A DNA stretch of 64,000 bases, from NCBI GenBank assembly GCA_964415175.1, contig CAYPYG010000011.1, positions 17,280 through 81,279 of the forward strand. Reading direction: 5' to 3'. The notes beneath the pieces were generated by a model. The model made no database searches. It saw only the letters and a program-made list of their open reading frames with translations, and was not told where the DNA came from. This DNA is from UBA2231 sp964415175 (lineage in GTDB: Bacteria > Elusimicrobiota > Elusimicrobia > Elusimicrobiales > UBA9959). Position numbers and translations under genes: made by a program. Shown in pieces: positions 50,940 through 58,436 of the stretch (its first letter is position 1; every line of letters starts with the position of its first letter).

Positions 50940-52286
50940 ATGGCTAACGAAACCAAAAAACTTACCAAGGAAGAGCTGCTGGCCAAGGCCAACAAGCCCG
51001 CCGAAGAATCGATGAAGCTGCATCCCTTCTACAAGGGCAAGGTGGAGGTCACGCCCAAGTCCTGCATCAGGAACATAGACGATTTCGCCATCTGGTACAC
51101 CCCCGGCGTGGCCGCGGTGTGCAAGGACATACACAAGAACCCGGAGAAGGTATACGAGCACACCAACAAAGGCAATATGGTGGCCGTGGTCTCGGACGGC
51201 ACCCGCGTGCTGGGCCTGGGCGATATCGGCCCCGAGGCCGGCCTGCCGGTCATGGAGGGCAAAGGCCTGCTGTTCAAATATCTCGGCGGCGTGGACGCCT
51301 TCCCGATCTGCCTCGACACCAAGGACCCCAAGGAGATCGTGCGCATCGTGCAGTGCCTCGCCCCCTCCTTCGGCGGCATCAACCTCGAGGACATCTCCCA
51401 GCCCAAATGTTTCGACATCCTCGACGAACTGCGCGCCACCATGAAGATCCCGGTCTGGCACGACGACCAGCAGGGCACGGCCACGGTGTGCCTCGCCGGC
51501 ATGATCAACGCGCTCAAGATCGTAAAGAAGAACATCAAGGACGTGAAGATAGTGCTGTTCGGCGCCGGCGCGGCCAATATCCGCATCGGCACGCTCTACA
51601 TGCATTACGGCGCGAAACCCGAGAACCTCATCTACGTGGATTCCAAGGGCACGCTGCACAAGGGCCGCACGGACCTGCAGAATCACCGCGAGAAATGGCA
51701 TATGTGCCAGATCACCAACGGCGGGCAGCTGGCCGGCAAACTGCCGGACGCGCTCAAGGGCGCCGACGTGCTCAGCGCCGCCTCGACCCCCGGCCCCGAC
51801 GTGATAAAGAAGGAATGGGTCGCTACGATGGCCAAGGACGCCATCTGCTTCCTGACGGCCAACCCGATACCCGAGATGTGGCCCTGGGACGCCAAGGAGG
51901 CCGGCGCGCGGGTGGTGGGCACCGGCCGCTCGGACTTCCCCAACCAGGTCAACAACTCGCTGGGCTTCCCCGGCATCTTCCGCGGCGCGCTGGACGTGCA
52001 GGCCAAGACCATCACCGACGAGATGTGCGTGGCCGCCGCCGAGGCGCTGGCCGGCTACGTGGTCAAGAAGGGCAAGATGAGCGAGGATTACCTGCTGCCG
52101 CACATGGACGAGCCCGAGGTCTTCATCGACGAGGCCGTCGCCGTGGGCCTGAAGGCCATCGAGCAGGGCATAGCCCGCAAGCCCATGAGCGGGAAGGAAC
52201 TGCGCGCCAGCGCCGAGTTCTACATTAACCGCGCCCAGAAGGACGTGGAAGTGCGCCAGAAGGCCGGCATCGTCAAACTGCCGTAA
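50940..52286 (+). CDS. malic enzyme (oxaloacetate-decarboxylating malate dehydrogenase)
   Basis: Converts malate to pyruvate and CO2 with NAD(P)+. The 448-residue protein is the short bacterial form: SCIRNIDDFAIWYTPGVAAVC, VAVVSDGTRVLGLGDIGPEAGLPVMEGK, IPVWHDDQQGTATVCLAG, the Rossmann motif VLFGAGAANIRIG and FLTANPIPEMWPWDAKEAG. The ATG chosen follows AAAGGGG and gives the normal N-terminus. It is monocistronic with its own promoter and a strong terminator. Confidence 0.95.
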   Translation: MANETKKLTKEELLAKANKPAEESMKLHPFYKGKVEVTPKSCIRNIDDFAIWYTPGVAAVCKDIHKNPEKVYEHTNKGNMVAVVSDGTRVLGLGDIGPEAGLPVMEGKGLLFKYLGGVDAFPICLDTKDPKEIVRIVQCLAPSFGGINLEDISQPKCFDILDELRATMKIPVWHDDQQGTATVCLAGMINALKIVKKNIKDVKIVLFGAGAANIRIGTLYMHYGAKPENLIYVDSKGTLHKGRTDLQNHREKWHMCQITNGGQLAGKLPDALKGADVLSAASTPGPDVIKKEWVATMAKDAICFLTANPIPEMWPWDAKEAGARVVGTGRSDFPNQVNNSLGFPGIFRGALDVQAKTITDEMCVAAAEALAGYVVKKGKMSEDYLLPHMDEPEVFIDEAVAVGLKAIEQGIARKPMSGKELRASAEFYINRAQKDVEVRQKAGIVKLP

Positions 52287-52306
52287 ACCTCCCCCCGTCC
52301 CCAAAC

Positions 52307-52336
52307 AAAAGAGCCCGGGTCCCCCCGGGCTCTTTT
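52307..52336 (+). terminator. rho-independent terminator after malic enzyme
   Basis: Perfect 13-bp stem AAAAGAGCCCGGG / CCCGGGCTCTTTT with a 4-nt loop and a T-rich tail (TTTTATTTTAT), 20 nt after the stop codon. It would also work in the opposite direction for the pgi side. Confidence 0.93.
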
Positions 52337-52345
52337 ATTTTATGC

Positions 52346-52565
52346 GGAGAACTATTCCGGGTGCTGACGGGGCGGGCGCTTAAGCAAAGCTGTCCGATGG
52401 CCCCGATAAGGAGACAGCCGGGGGAGGCAGGGGGCCGGCGCGGCAAAACCTTCACGGAGGCCGGAGCATCGTAAGCGCGGAGGCCGAGTGAGGAGGGCCG
52501 AGCGCTATGCGCGAGAGCCCGTGTTTTGCGTGCCGGCTCCCTGCCATGCCCCCGAAAAGTTTTCC
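52346..52565. repeat. dispersed structured element, copy D
   Basis: A 220-bp non-coding element between the malic enzyme terminator and pgi. Left end GGAGAACTATTCCGGGTGC; reverse complement of the right end GGAAAACTTTTCGGGGGC. The inner part (about 52440-52535) is the reverse complement of the left module of copy C, nearly base for base over about 90 bp. It is enclosed by a different but self-complementary stem (GGCAGGGGGCCGGC with GCCGGCTCCCTGCC). The GCGCTATGCGC apex is present at about 52503. Confidence 0.8.
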
Positions 52566-52569
52566 TTAA

Positions 52570-54204
52570 TTACCCCTTCGAGGCGCGGTAGCGGCGGATG
52601 AGGGCGTTGGTGGAGGAGTCGTGGGCCAGGTCGGGTTCGGCCTTGGCCTCCAGCTCGGGCGCTATGCGGCCGGCCAGCACCTTGCCCAGTTCCACCCCCC
52701 ACTGGTCGAAAGGCCCCACCTGCCAGATCGCGCCCTGCGTGAAGACGCAGTGCTCGTAGAGAGCCACGAGCTTTCCCAACGCGGCGGGCGTCAGCTCGTC
52801 GAGCAGCATCGTCGTGGACGGGCGGTTGCCCTCGAAGATCTTGTGCGGTATCAGCCAGTCCTTAACGCCCTCTTTCCTGAGCTCCTCGGCCGTCTTGCCG
52901 AAGGCCAGCGCCTCGGCCTGCGCGAAGACATTGGCCATCAGCAGGTCGTGGTGGCGGCCCAGGTTGTGGACGGGCTTTGAGAAGGCGATGAAGTCGCAGG
53001 GGATGAGTTTGGTGCCCTGGTGTATGAGCTGGTAGAAAGAGTGCTGCCCGTTGGTGCCGGGCTCGCCCCAGTAGATCTGACCGGTCTGGTAGTCGACGGG
53101 ATGGCCGTCGAGCGTGACGCCCTTGCCGGTGCTCTCCATGGTCAGCTGCTGCAGGTAGGCCGGGAAGCGCCTGAGGTACTGCTCATAGGGCAGCACCGCT
53201 ATGCTCTGCGCGCCGAAGAAATTGTTGTACCAGACGCCCAGCATCCCCATCAGCACCGGCATATTGCGGTCGAAAGGCTCGGTCCGGTAATGCTCGTCCA
53301 TCTCGCGCGCGCCTTCCAGCATCGCGCGGAAATGCTTCGGCCCTATCGCGATCATCGTCGACAACCCTATGGCCGAGAACATGGAATAGCGGCCGCCCAC
53401 CCAGTCCCAGAAGCCGAACATGTTCTTCGTATCGATGCCGAACTCTTTGACCTTCGCGGCGTTGGTCGAGACCGCGACGAAGTGCTTCGCGATGGCCGCC
53501 TTGTCCTTGAGTCTGGCCAGCGCCCAGTCGCGGGCGGTCCCGGCGTTGGTCATGGTCTCCTGCGTGGTGAAGGTCTTGGAGGCCACGATGAAGAGCGTCT
53601 CGGCGGGGTCGAGGTCGACGACGGCCTCGGCGAAATCCGTGCCGTCTATGTCGGAGACGAAGCGGAAGGTCAGGCCGCGCTGCGAATAGTTCTTGAGCGC
53701 CTCGTAGGCCATGACGGGGCCCAGGTCGGAGCCACCGATGCCGATATTGACGATGTTCTTTATCTTTTTGCCGGTATGGCCCTTCCACTTGCCGCCGCGC
53801 ACCTTGGCCGCGAAGGATTCCATCTTCTCCAGCACTTCATGCACCTGCGGCACGACGTTCTCGCCGTCGACGGCGACGACCGCGCCCTTCGGTGCGCGCA
53901 GGGCCGTATGCAGCACCGCGCGGCCTTCGGTGACGTTTATCTTGCCGCCGCTGAACATGGCCTCGATGGAGTCGCGCAGGCCGGAGGCCCGGGCCAGCGC
54001 CGAGAGCAGCTTTATGGTCTCGACGGTGACGCGGTGCTTGGAATAGTCGAAATAGATGCCGGCGGCCTCCAGAGAGAGGTTCTCCCCCCGCTTGGGGTCG
54101 TTGGCGAACAGATCCCTGAGGTGGACCTTGCTCATCTTGGCGTAATGCTTCTCCAGGGCCTGCCACTGGGTCAGGCTCTTAAGCGGCGTCTTCTCACCGG
54201 TCAT
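52570..54204 (-). CDS. pgi: glucose-6-phosphate isomerase
   Basis: Interconverts glucose 6-phosphate and fructose 6-phosphate. The 544-residue protein has NIVNIGIGGSDLGPVMAYEAL, the FIVASKTFTTQETMTNA loop, GGRYSMFSAIGLSTMIAIG, the MESTGKGVTLDG segment and the C-terminal QWGVELGKVLAGRI. It ends about 200 nt from the malic enzyme terminator and starts 16 nt after etfA stops, so it may be transcribed with the acd-etfBA genes. Confidence 0.97.
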   Translation of the reverse strand: MTGEKTPLKSLTQWQALEKHYAKMSKVHLRDLFANDPKRGENLSLEAAGIYFDYSKHRVTVETIKLLSALARASGLRDSIEAMFSGGKINVTEGRAVLHTALRAPKGAVVAVDGENVVPQVHEVLEKMESFAAKVRGGKWKGHTGKKIKNIVNIGIGGSDLGPVMAYEALKNYSQRGLTFRFVSDIDGTDFAEAVVDLDPAETLFIVASKTFTTQETMTNAGTARDWALARLKDKAAIAKHFVAVSTNAAKVKEFGIDTKNMFGFWDWVGGRYSMFSAIGLSTMIAIGPKHFRAMLEGAREMDEHYRTEPFDRNMPVLMGMLGVWYNNFFGAQSIAVLPYEQYLRRFPAYLQQLTMESTGKGVTLDGHPVDYQTGQIYWGEPGTNGQHSFYQLIHQGTKLIPCDFIAFSKPVHNLGRHHDLLMANVFAQAEALAFGKTAEELRKEGVKDWLIPHKIFEGNRPSTTMLLDELTPAALGKLVALYEHCVFTQGAIWQVGPFDQWGVELGKVLAGRIAPELEAKAEPDLAHDSSTNALIRRYRASKG

Positions 54205-54219
54205 TTTCGTTCTTCCTTG

Positions 54220-55419
54220 TTATTTGTTGAGGACCCGCTTGAACTCGCGGGTGATGGCCGGCACGACCTCGTTCACGTCGCCCACTATCCCGTAGGTGGC
54301 TACCTTGAAGATGGGGGCTTCGGGGTCCTTGTTGACGGCCACGATGATCTTCGACGACTGCATCCCGATAAGGTGCTGTATCTGGCCCGAGATGCCGCAG
54401 GCGAAGTAGATCTTGGGCACGACGGTCTTGCCGGTCTGGCCCACCTGGTGCGCGTAGGAGATCCAGTCCGCGTCCACGGCGCTGCGGCTGGCGCCCACGG
54501 CGCCGCCCAGGACCTTGGCCAGGTCCTCGAGCAGGGCGAAGCCTTCTTTGCCGCCCATGCCGCGGCCGCCGGCCACGATGATGTCGGCTTCCGAGAGGTT
54601 GACCGTGGCGCCGAGCTCCTCGACCATCTCGAGCAGTTTCGTGCGCGAGGCGTAGGCCTCCGCGGGGTAATCTTTCTTCACGACCTCGGCCTTACGTCCT
54701 TTCTCGACGGGGGCTTCTTTCATGACCTTATGGCGCACCGTGGCCATCTGCGGCCTGTGGTTGGGGGCGGTGATGGTGGCCATTATATTCCCGCCGAAGG
54801 CGGGGCGGGTCTGCAGCAGCAGCCGCTCCTTGGGGTCGATATCGAGGGCAGTGCAGTCTGCCGTCAGGCCGGCGTCGGCCTTGATGGCGACGCGCGAGAT
54901 CAGGCTGCGGCCTATAGTGGTGGCGCCGCAGAGCAGCACCTCGGGTTTGTACTCTTCGACGAGGCGAGACAGGACTTCGGAGTACGGGTCGTCCTGGTAG
55001 GCTTTAAGCGCCGGGTGGCCCACATAATAGACCTTGTCCGCGCCGCGCTCGCCCAGCGACTCCGCCACGGCGTCCAGACCCTCTCCCAGCAGCACCGCGC
55101 AAAGCTTCACGCCCAGCTTATCGGCCAGCTTGCGGCCCTCGCCCAGCAGTTCGTAGGAGATGGACTGCACGACGCCTTTCTTCTGCTCGCAGAAGACCCA
55201 GACGTCCTTGTAGGCGGAGAGGTCCTTTTTCGGGCCGGCGGACTTTTCCAGCTCTATGGCCGAGAAGCGGCAGGCGGCGACGCAGGAGCCGCAGAGCGTG
55301 CACTTGCCCATGTCGATGACGGCCTTTCCTTCGCTCATGTGGATGGCGCCGAAGGGGCAGGCTTTGACGCAGAGCGAGCAGCCGACGCATTTGTCCAGCA
55401 GTATCCTGATGGAGGCCAT
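54220..55419 (-). CDS. etfA: electron transfer flavoprotein alpha subunit with N-terminal 2[4Fe-4S] ferredoxin domain
   Basis: EtfA with an added ferredoxin module, 399 residues. Residues 8-55 hold two CxxCxxCxxxC motifs (CVGCSLCVKACPFGAIH and CTLCGSCVAACRF). After that come the EtfA N domain and the FAD-binding C-terminus (VAGGRGMGGKEGFALLEDLA, GASRSAVDADWISYAHQVGQTG, ACGISGQIQHLIGMQ, NKDPEAPIFKVATYGIVGD). Fused ferredoxin-EtfA occurs in anaerobes, for example caffeyl-CoA reductase and Etf-linked lactate dehydrogenase, often with flavin-based electron bifurcation. The stop of etfB overlaps its ATG by 1 nt. Confidence 0.94.
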   Translation of the reverse strand: MASIRILLDKCVGCSLCVKACPFGAIHMSEGKAVIDMGKCTLCGSCVAACRFSAIELEKSAGPKKDLSAYKDVWVFCEQKKGVVQSISYELLGEGRKLADKLGVKLCAVLLGEGLDAVAESLGERGADKVYYVGHPALKAYQDDPYSEVLSRLVEEYKPEVLLCGATTIGRSLISRVAIKADAGLTADCTALDIDPKERLLLQTRPAFGGNIMATITAPNHRPQMATVRHKVMKEAPVEKGRKAEVVKKDYPAEAYASRTKLLEMVEELGATVNLSEADIIVAGGRGMGGKEGFALLEDLAKVLGGAVGASRSAVDADWISYAHQVGQTGKTVVPKIYFACGISGQIQHLIGMQSSKIIVAVNKDPEAPIFKVATYGIVGDVNEVVPAITREFKRVLNK

Positions 55420-56201
55420 CAGACGACCTCCCCTTTGAGCAGTTCGGCCAGCTCTTTGGCCACGTCGCCGGCGGAGCCGGAGATTATCTCGCCGCCCTTG
55501 CGCGGCTCGGGCGTGAAGATCTTGACCACGCGGGTCGGCGAACCGTCCAGGCCCAGCGCGGCGGGCTCGGCGTCGATGTCGGCGGCGGTCCACTTCGATA
55601 TCTTCGCGGATTTGGCGCGCATCATCCCCTTTATGGACGGCATGCGCGGCGTGTTTATCTCTTTGACGACGGTGAAAAGGCAGGGCAGCGGGGTCTCGAC
55701 CACGTCGAAACCCTCTTCGGTCATGCGCTCCACCACGGCGGTTTTCTCGTTTATCCCGCGGATCTTGCGCACATAGGTTACCTGCGGTATGTCCAGGTGG
55801 GCCGAGATGCCCGGGCCCACCTGCGCGGTGTCGCCGTCGGAGGCCTGCTTGCCGCAGACGATGACGCCATAGTCGCCTATCTTCTCTATGGCGGCGGAGA
55901 GCGTGTAGCTGGTGGCCCAGGTGTCGGAGCCGGCGAACTTGCGGTCGCTGACCAGCACCCCTTCGTCGCAGCCCAGCGCGATGGCGTCGCGCAGGGCCTT
56001 TTCGGCCTGCGGCGGGCCCATGGTGACGGCCGTGACCTTGCCGCCCAGTTTTTCCTTAAGCCGCACCGCCTCCTCTATGGCGTAGGCGTCGAACGGGTTG
56101 ATGACGCTCTCCACGCCGTCGCGCACCAGCGTATTGGTCGCCGGGTCTATCTTGACGTCGGTGGTGTTGGGGACCTGCTTGATGCAGACTATGATGTTCA
56201 T
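55419..56201 (-). CDS. etfB: electron transfer flavoprotein beta subunit
   Basis: EtfB, 260 residues: MNIIVCIKQVPNTTDVKIDP at the N-terminus, NPFDAYAIEEAVRLKEKLGGKVTAVTMGP, the DRKFAGSDTWATSYTL and GKQASDGDTAQVGPGISAHLDIPQVTYV segments, and a C-terminal recognition loop region (LPCLFTVVKEINTPRMPSIKG). It is 1 nt downstream of the acyl-CoA dehydrogenase gene and runs into etfA, giving a complete dehydrogenase-Etf unit. Confidence 0.96.
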   Translation of the reverse strand: MNIIVCIKQVPNTTDVKIDPATNTLVRDGVESVINPFDAYAIEEAVRLKEKLGGKVTAVTMGPPQAEKALRDAIALGCDEGVLVSDRKFAGSDTWATSYTLSAAIEKIGDYGVIVCGKQASDGDTAQVGPGISAHLDIPQVTYVRKIRGINEKTAVVERMTEEGFDVVETPLPCLFTVVKEINTPRMPSIKGMMRAKSAKISKWTAADIDAEPAALGLDGSPTRVVKIFTPEPRKGGEIISGSAGDVAKELAELLKGEVV

Positions 56202-56202
56202 C

Positions 56203-57381
56203 TCAATCCTTCTGCAGGGACTCCTTTATCAGGTTGGCGGCGATGACGTTGCGCTGGATCTGGTTGGTGCCCTCGTAGATCTGCGTGATCTTGGCGTCGC
56301 GCATGAACTTCTCGACGGGGTAGTCGCGCATGTAGCCGTAACCGCCCATGAGCTGCACGGCGTCGGTGGTGACCTTCATCGCCATGTCGCTGGCGAAAAG
56401 CTTGGCCATGGCCGACTCGCGGGAGATGGACTTGGCGCCCGAGTCCACCATGCGGGCGACGGCGTAGGTCAGCGCGCGGGCGGCCTCTATCTGCGTGCCC
56501 ATGTCGGCTATCATGTGCTGCACGGCCTGGAAACCGGTCACCGGCTGGCCGAACTGCACGCGGGTGCGGGCGTAGTTCAGCGCGTGGTCGAAGGCGCCCT
56601 GCGCCATGCCGACAGCCTGGGCGGCCACGCCGGGCCGGGAGGTGTCGAGCGTCTTGAGCGCGGCTATGAAGCCCATGCCCTCGCGGGAGATCAGGTTGGC
56701 GGCGGGCACTTCGCAGTCGGTGAAGATGACCTCGCGCGTGGCCGAGGCGCGTATGCCCATCTTCTTCTCCTTCTTGCCGAACTCCATGCCCTTGGTCCCC
56801 TTCTCGACGATGAAGGCGCTGGCGCCGCGCACGCCCTTCTTCTTGTCGGTCATCGCGATGACGGTGTAGATCTCGGCCTCGCCGGCGTTGGTGATCCATT
56901 GCTTGGTGCCGTTGAGTATGTACTTGCCCCCGCCGGGCGAGGATGAATCCCCCTCCTTGCGCGCCGTGGTCTGTATGGCGGTGGCGTCGGAGCCGGCGCC
57001 GGCCTCGGTGAGGCAGAAGGCTGCCAGCTTGCGGCCGCTGGCTATTTCGGGCAGGTATTTCTTCTTCTGCTCCTCGGAGCCGCTGATCATGATCGGCAGG
57101 GCGCCCAGCGCGCTGCTGGCGTAGCCCAGGGCTATGGCGCCGCAGGCGCGGGAGAGCTCCTCGGTGACCACGCACATGTCCAGGATGCCGCCGCCGAGCC
57201 CGCCGTACTGCTCGGGGATATAGATGCCGAACAGGTCGCTCTCGGCCAGCACCTTCATGATAGGCCAGGCGAATTCCTCGCTCTCGTCGTACTGTGCCGC
57301 GACGGGGGCTATCTTCTCGCGGGCTATCCTGCGGGCGAGGTCGCGCACCATTATCTGCTGTTCGTTGAGGAAATAATCCAT
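56203..57381 (-). CDS. acyl-CoA dehydrogenase
   Basis: A 392-residue flavin-dependent acyl-CoA dehydrogenase. Landmarks: FCLTEAGAGSDATAIQTTA and KQWITNAGEAEIYTVIAMT, RVQFGQPVTGFQAVQHMIADM, and the catalytic base Glu in DAKITQIYEGTNQIQRNVIA, the position used by short-chain enzymes. With EtfB and ferredoxin-EtfA in the same operon it could act as a butyryl-/caffeyl-CoA-type dehydrogenase or reductase; the chain length cannot be told. Confidence 0.95.
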   Translation of the reverse strand: MDYFLNEQQIMVRDLARRIAREKIAPVAAQYDESEEFAWPIMKVLAESDLFGIYIPEQYGGLGGGILDMCVVTEELSRACGAIALGYASSALGALPIMISGSEEQKKKYLPEIASGRKLAAFCLTEAGAGSDATAIQTTARKEGDSSSPGGGKYILNGTKQWITNAGEAEIYTVIAMTDKKKGVRGASAFIVEKGTKGMEFGKKEKKMGIRASATREVIFTDCEVPAANLISREGMGFIAALKTLDTSRPGVAAQAVGMAQGAFDHALNYARTRVQFGQPVTGFQAVQHMIADMGTQIEAARALTYAVARMVDSGAKSISRESAMAKLFASDMAMKVTTDAVQLMGGYGYMRDYPVEKFMRDAKITQIYEGTNQIQRNVIAANLIKESLQKD

Positions 57382-57495
57382 GTCGGGGGCTCCTTGTCTT
57401 GGCCGCCGGCCGCGCCGGAGGTCCGGGAGATAAAGCCCGGGAAACTCTTCGGAGTTTTCCGGGCCGCCTATCGTATGTATGATACTAAAAAGATG

Positions 57496-57537
57496 TCCGC
57501 CGTTTGAACCATACGCTGGTATAACTCGAACGGCGGA
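57496..57537 (-). terminator. hairpin terminator after the PorV-like gene
   Basis: Arms TCCGCCGTTTGA and TCGAACGGCGGA (11 of 12 pairs) are followed on the minus strand by CATCTTTTTAG. It stands 13 nt beyond the stop of the PorV-like gene. A second hairpin with a TTCG loop (57436-57463) lies between this and the acyl-CoA dehydrogenase start. Confidence 0.55.
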
Positions 57538-57549
57538 TCAGACGGGAGT

Positions 57550-58431
57550 CTAAAAGCGTTTTCTCAGCGTTATCCTCTGCGCGCTGCCCAGCTCACCGTA
57601 GGGCGTCAGCGCGTAGTCCAGAGAGGCGCCCGCCAGGTTCACGCCCGCCCCGGCCGAAAAGCCCCGGTTGTCGTCCTCCGCCGTGGTCCGCCCGGCCAGG
57701 TACCCCGCCCGCAGCGACAGCGCGGGCAGCAGCGCATACTCGCTGCCTACGCTCACCACCGTCCGGTCTTCGTGCGCCAGCCGCGTGATATCCGCGCTCA
57801 GGCCGAAGCCGGGGATGATATGCGCCAGCGCGCCGGCCGATACCGCCAGCGGCAGCGGGTCCGACTGCTCCAGGTACTTGAGCCCCGGCCCGATATTGCG
57901 CGCCGCCAGACCCACCGTAACGCGGCCCAGCCCCGCCGTCACGCCCAAGTCGGCCGCGAAAGTGGAGGCGTTCTCGCCGCCCAGCGAACTGGTTATGTAC
58001 TTAACCCCAGCGCCCAGCCCCAGCCCTTTCATACGCCCCGCCAGGTTGAACGATACCGCCTGGTCGGTATTGGAAAAGCTCCCGACCGCCGCCCCCGACG
58101 CGTCGCGAGCGGTCATCTCGCCGGCGGCGAAGCGGCTGTAACCCACGCCCGCGCGCAACCCTTTGAGCGGGAAGGCCATGGCCGCGAAGTCGTGCGACGA
58201 TTCCATCAGCCAGCGCGTATGGCTCAGGGCCGCCTCCACGCCGCCGCCGCCCAGCAGGCCCGCCGGGTTATAGCCTATCGAGCCCGCGCCGTCGGACGCC
58301 GCAGTATAGGCCGAGCCCATGCCCACCGCCCTGGCGGACACGTCGATGTTAAGGAACTGCGCCCCGCTGGAACCGGCATAAGCGCCGCCGGCCGGGAGGA
58401 GCATCGCTATGGTCAATATGGTCTTTTTCAT
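57550..58431 (-). CDS. PorV/PorQ-family outer-membrane protein
   Basis: An outer-membrane barrel protein of about 293 residues. Signal peptide MKKTILTIAMLLPAGGAYAG, followed directly by the family N-terminus SSGAQFLNIDVSARAVGMGSAYTAASDGAGSIGYNPAGL, as in PorV/PorQ-like (UPF0164/type IX-associated) proteins. The C-terminus ends LRKRF. The ATG at 58431 with GAGGTG 6 nt upstream was preferred over a GTG overlapping the stop of the upstream giant gene. In type IX secretion PorV shuttles cargo; here its partner may be the large protein encoded just upstream. Confidence 0.85.
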   Translation of the reverse strand: MKKTILTIAMLLPAGGAYAGSSGAQFLNIDVSARAVGMGSAYTAASDGAGSIGYNPAGLLGGGGVEAALSHTRWLMESSHDFAAMAFPLKGLRAGVGYSRFAAGEMTARDASGAAVGSFSNTDQAVSFNLAGRMKGLGLGAGVKYITSSLGGENASTFAADLGVTAGLGRVTVGLAARNIGPGLKYLEQSDPLPLAVSAGALAHIIPGFGLSADITRLAHEDRTVVSVGSEYALLPALSLRAGYLAGRTTAEDDNRGFSAGAGVNLAGASLDYALTPYGELGSAQRITLRKRF

Positions 58432-58436
58432 GGCGA

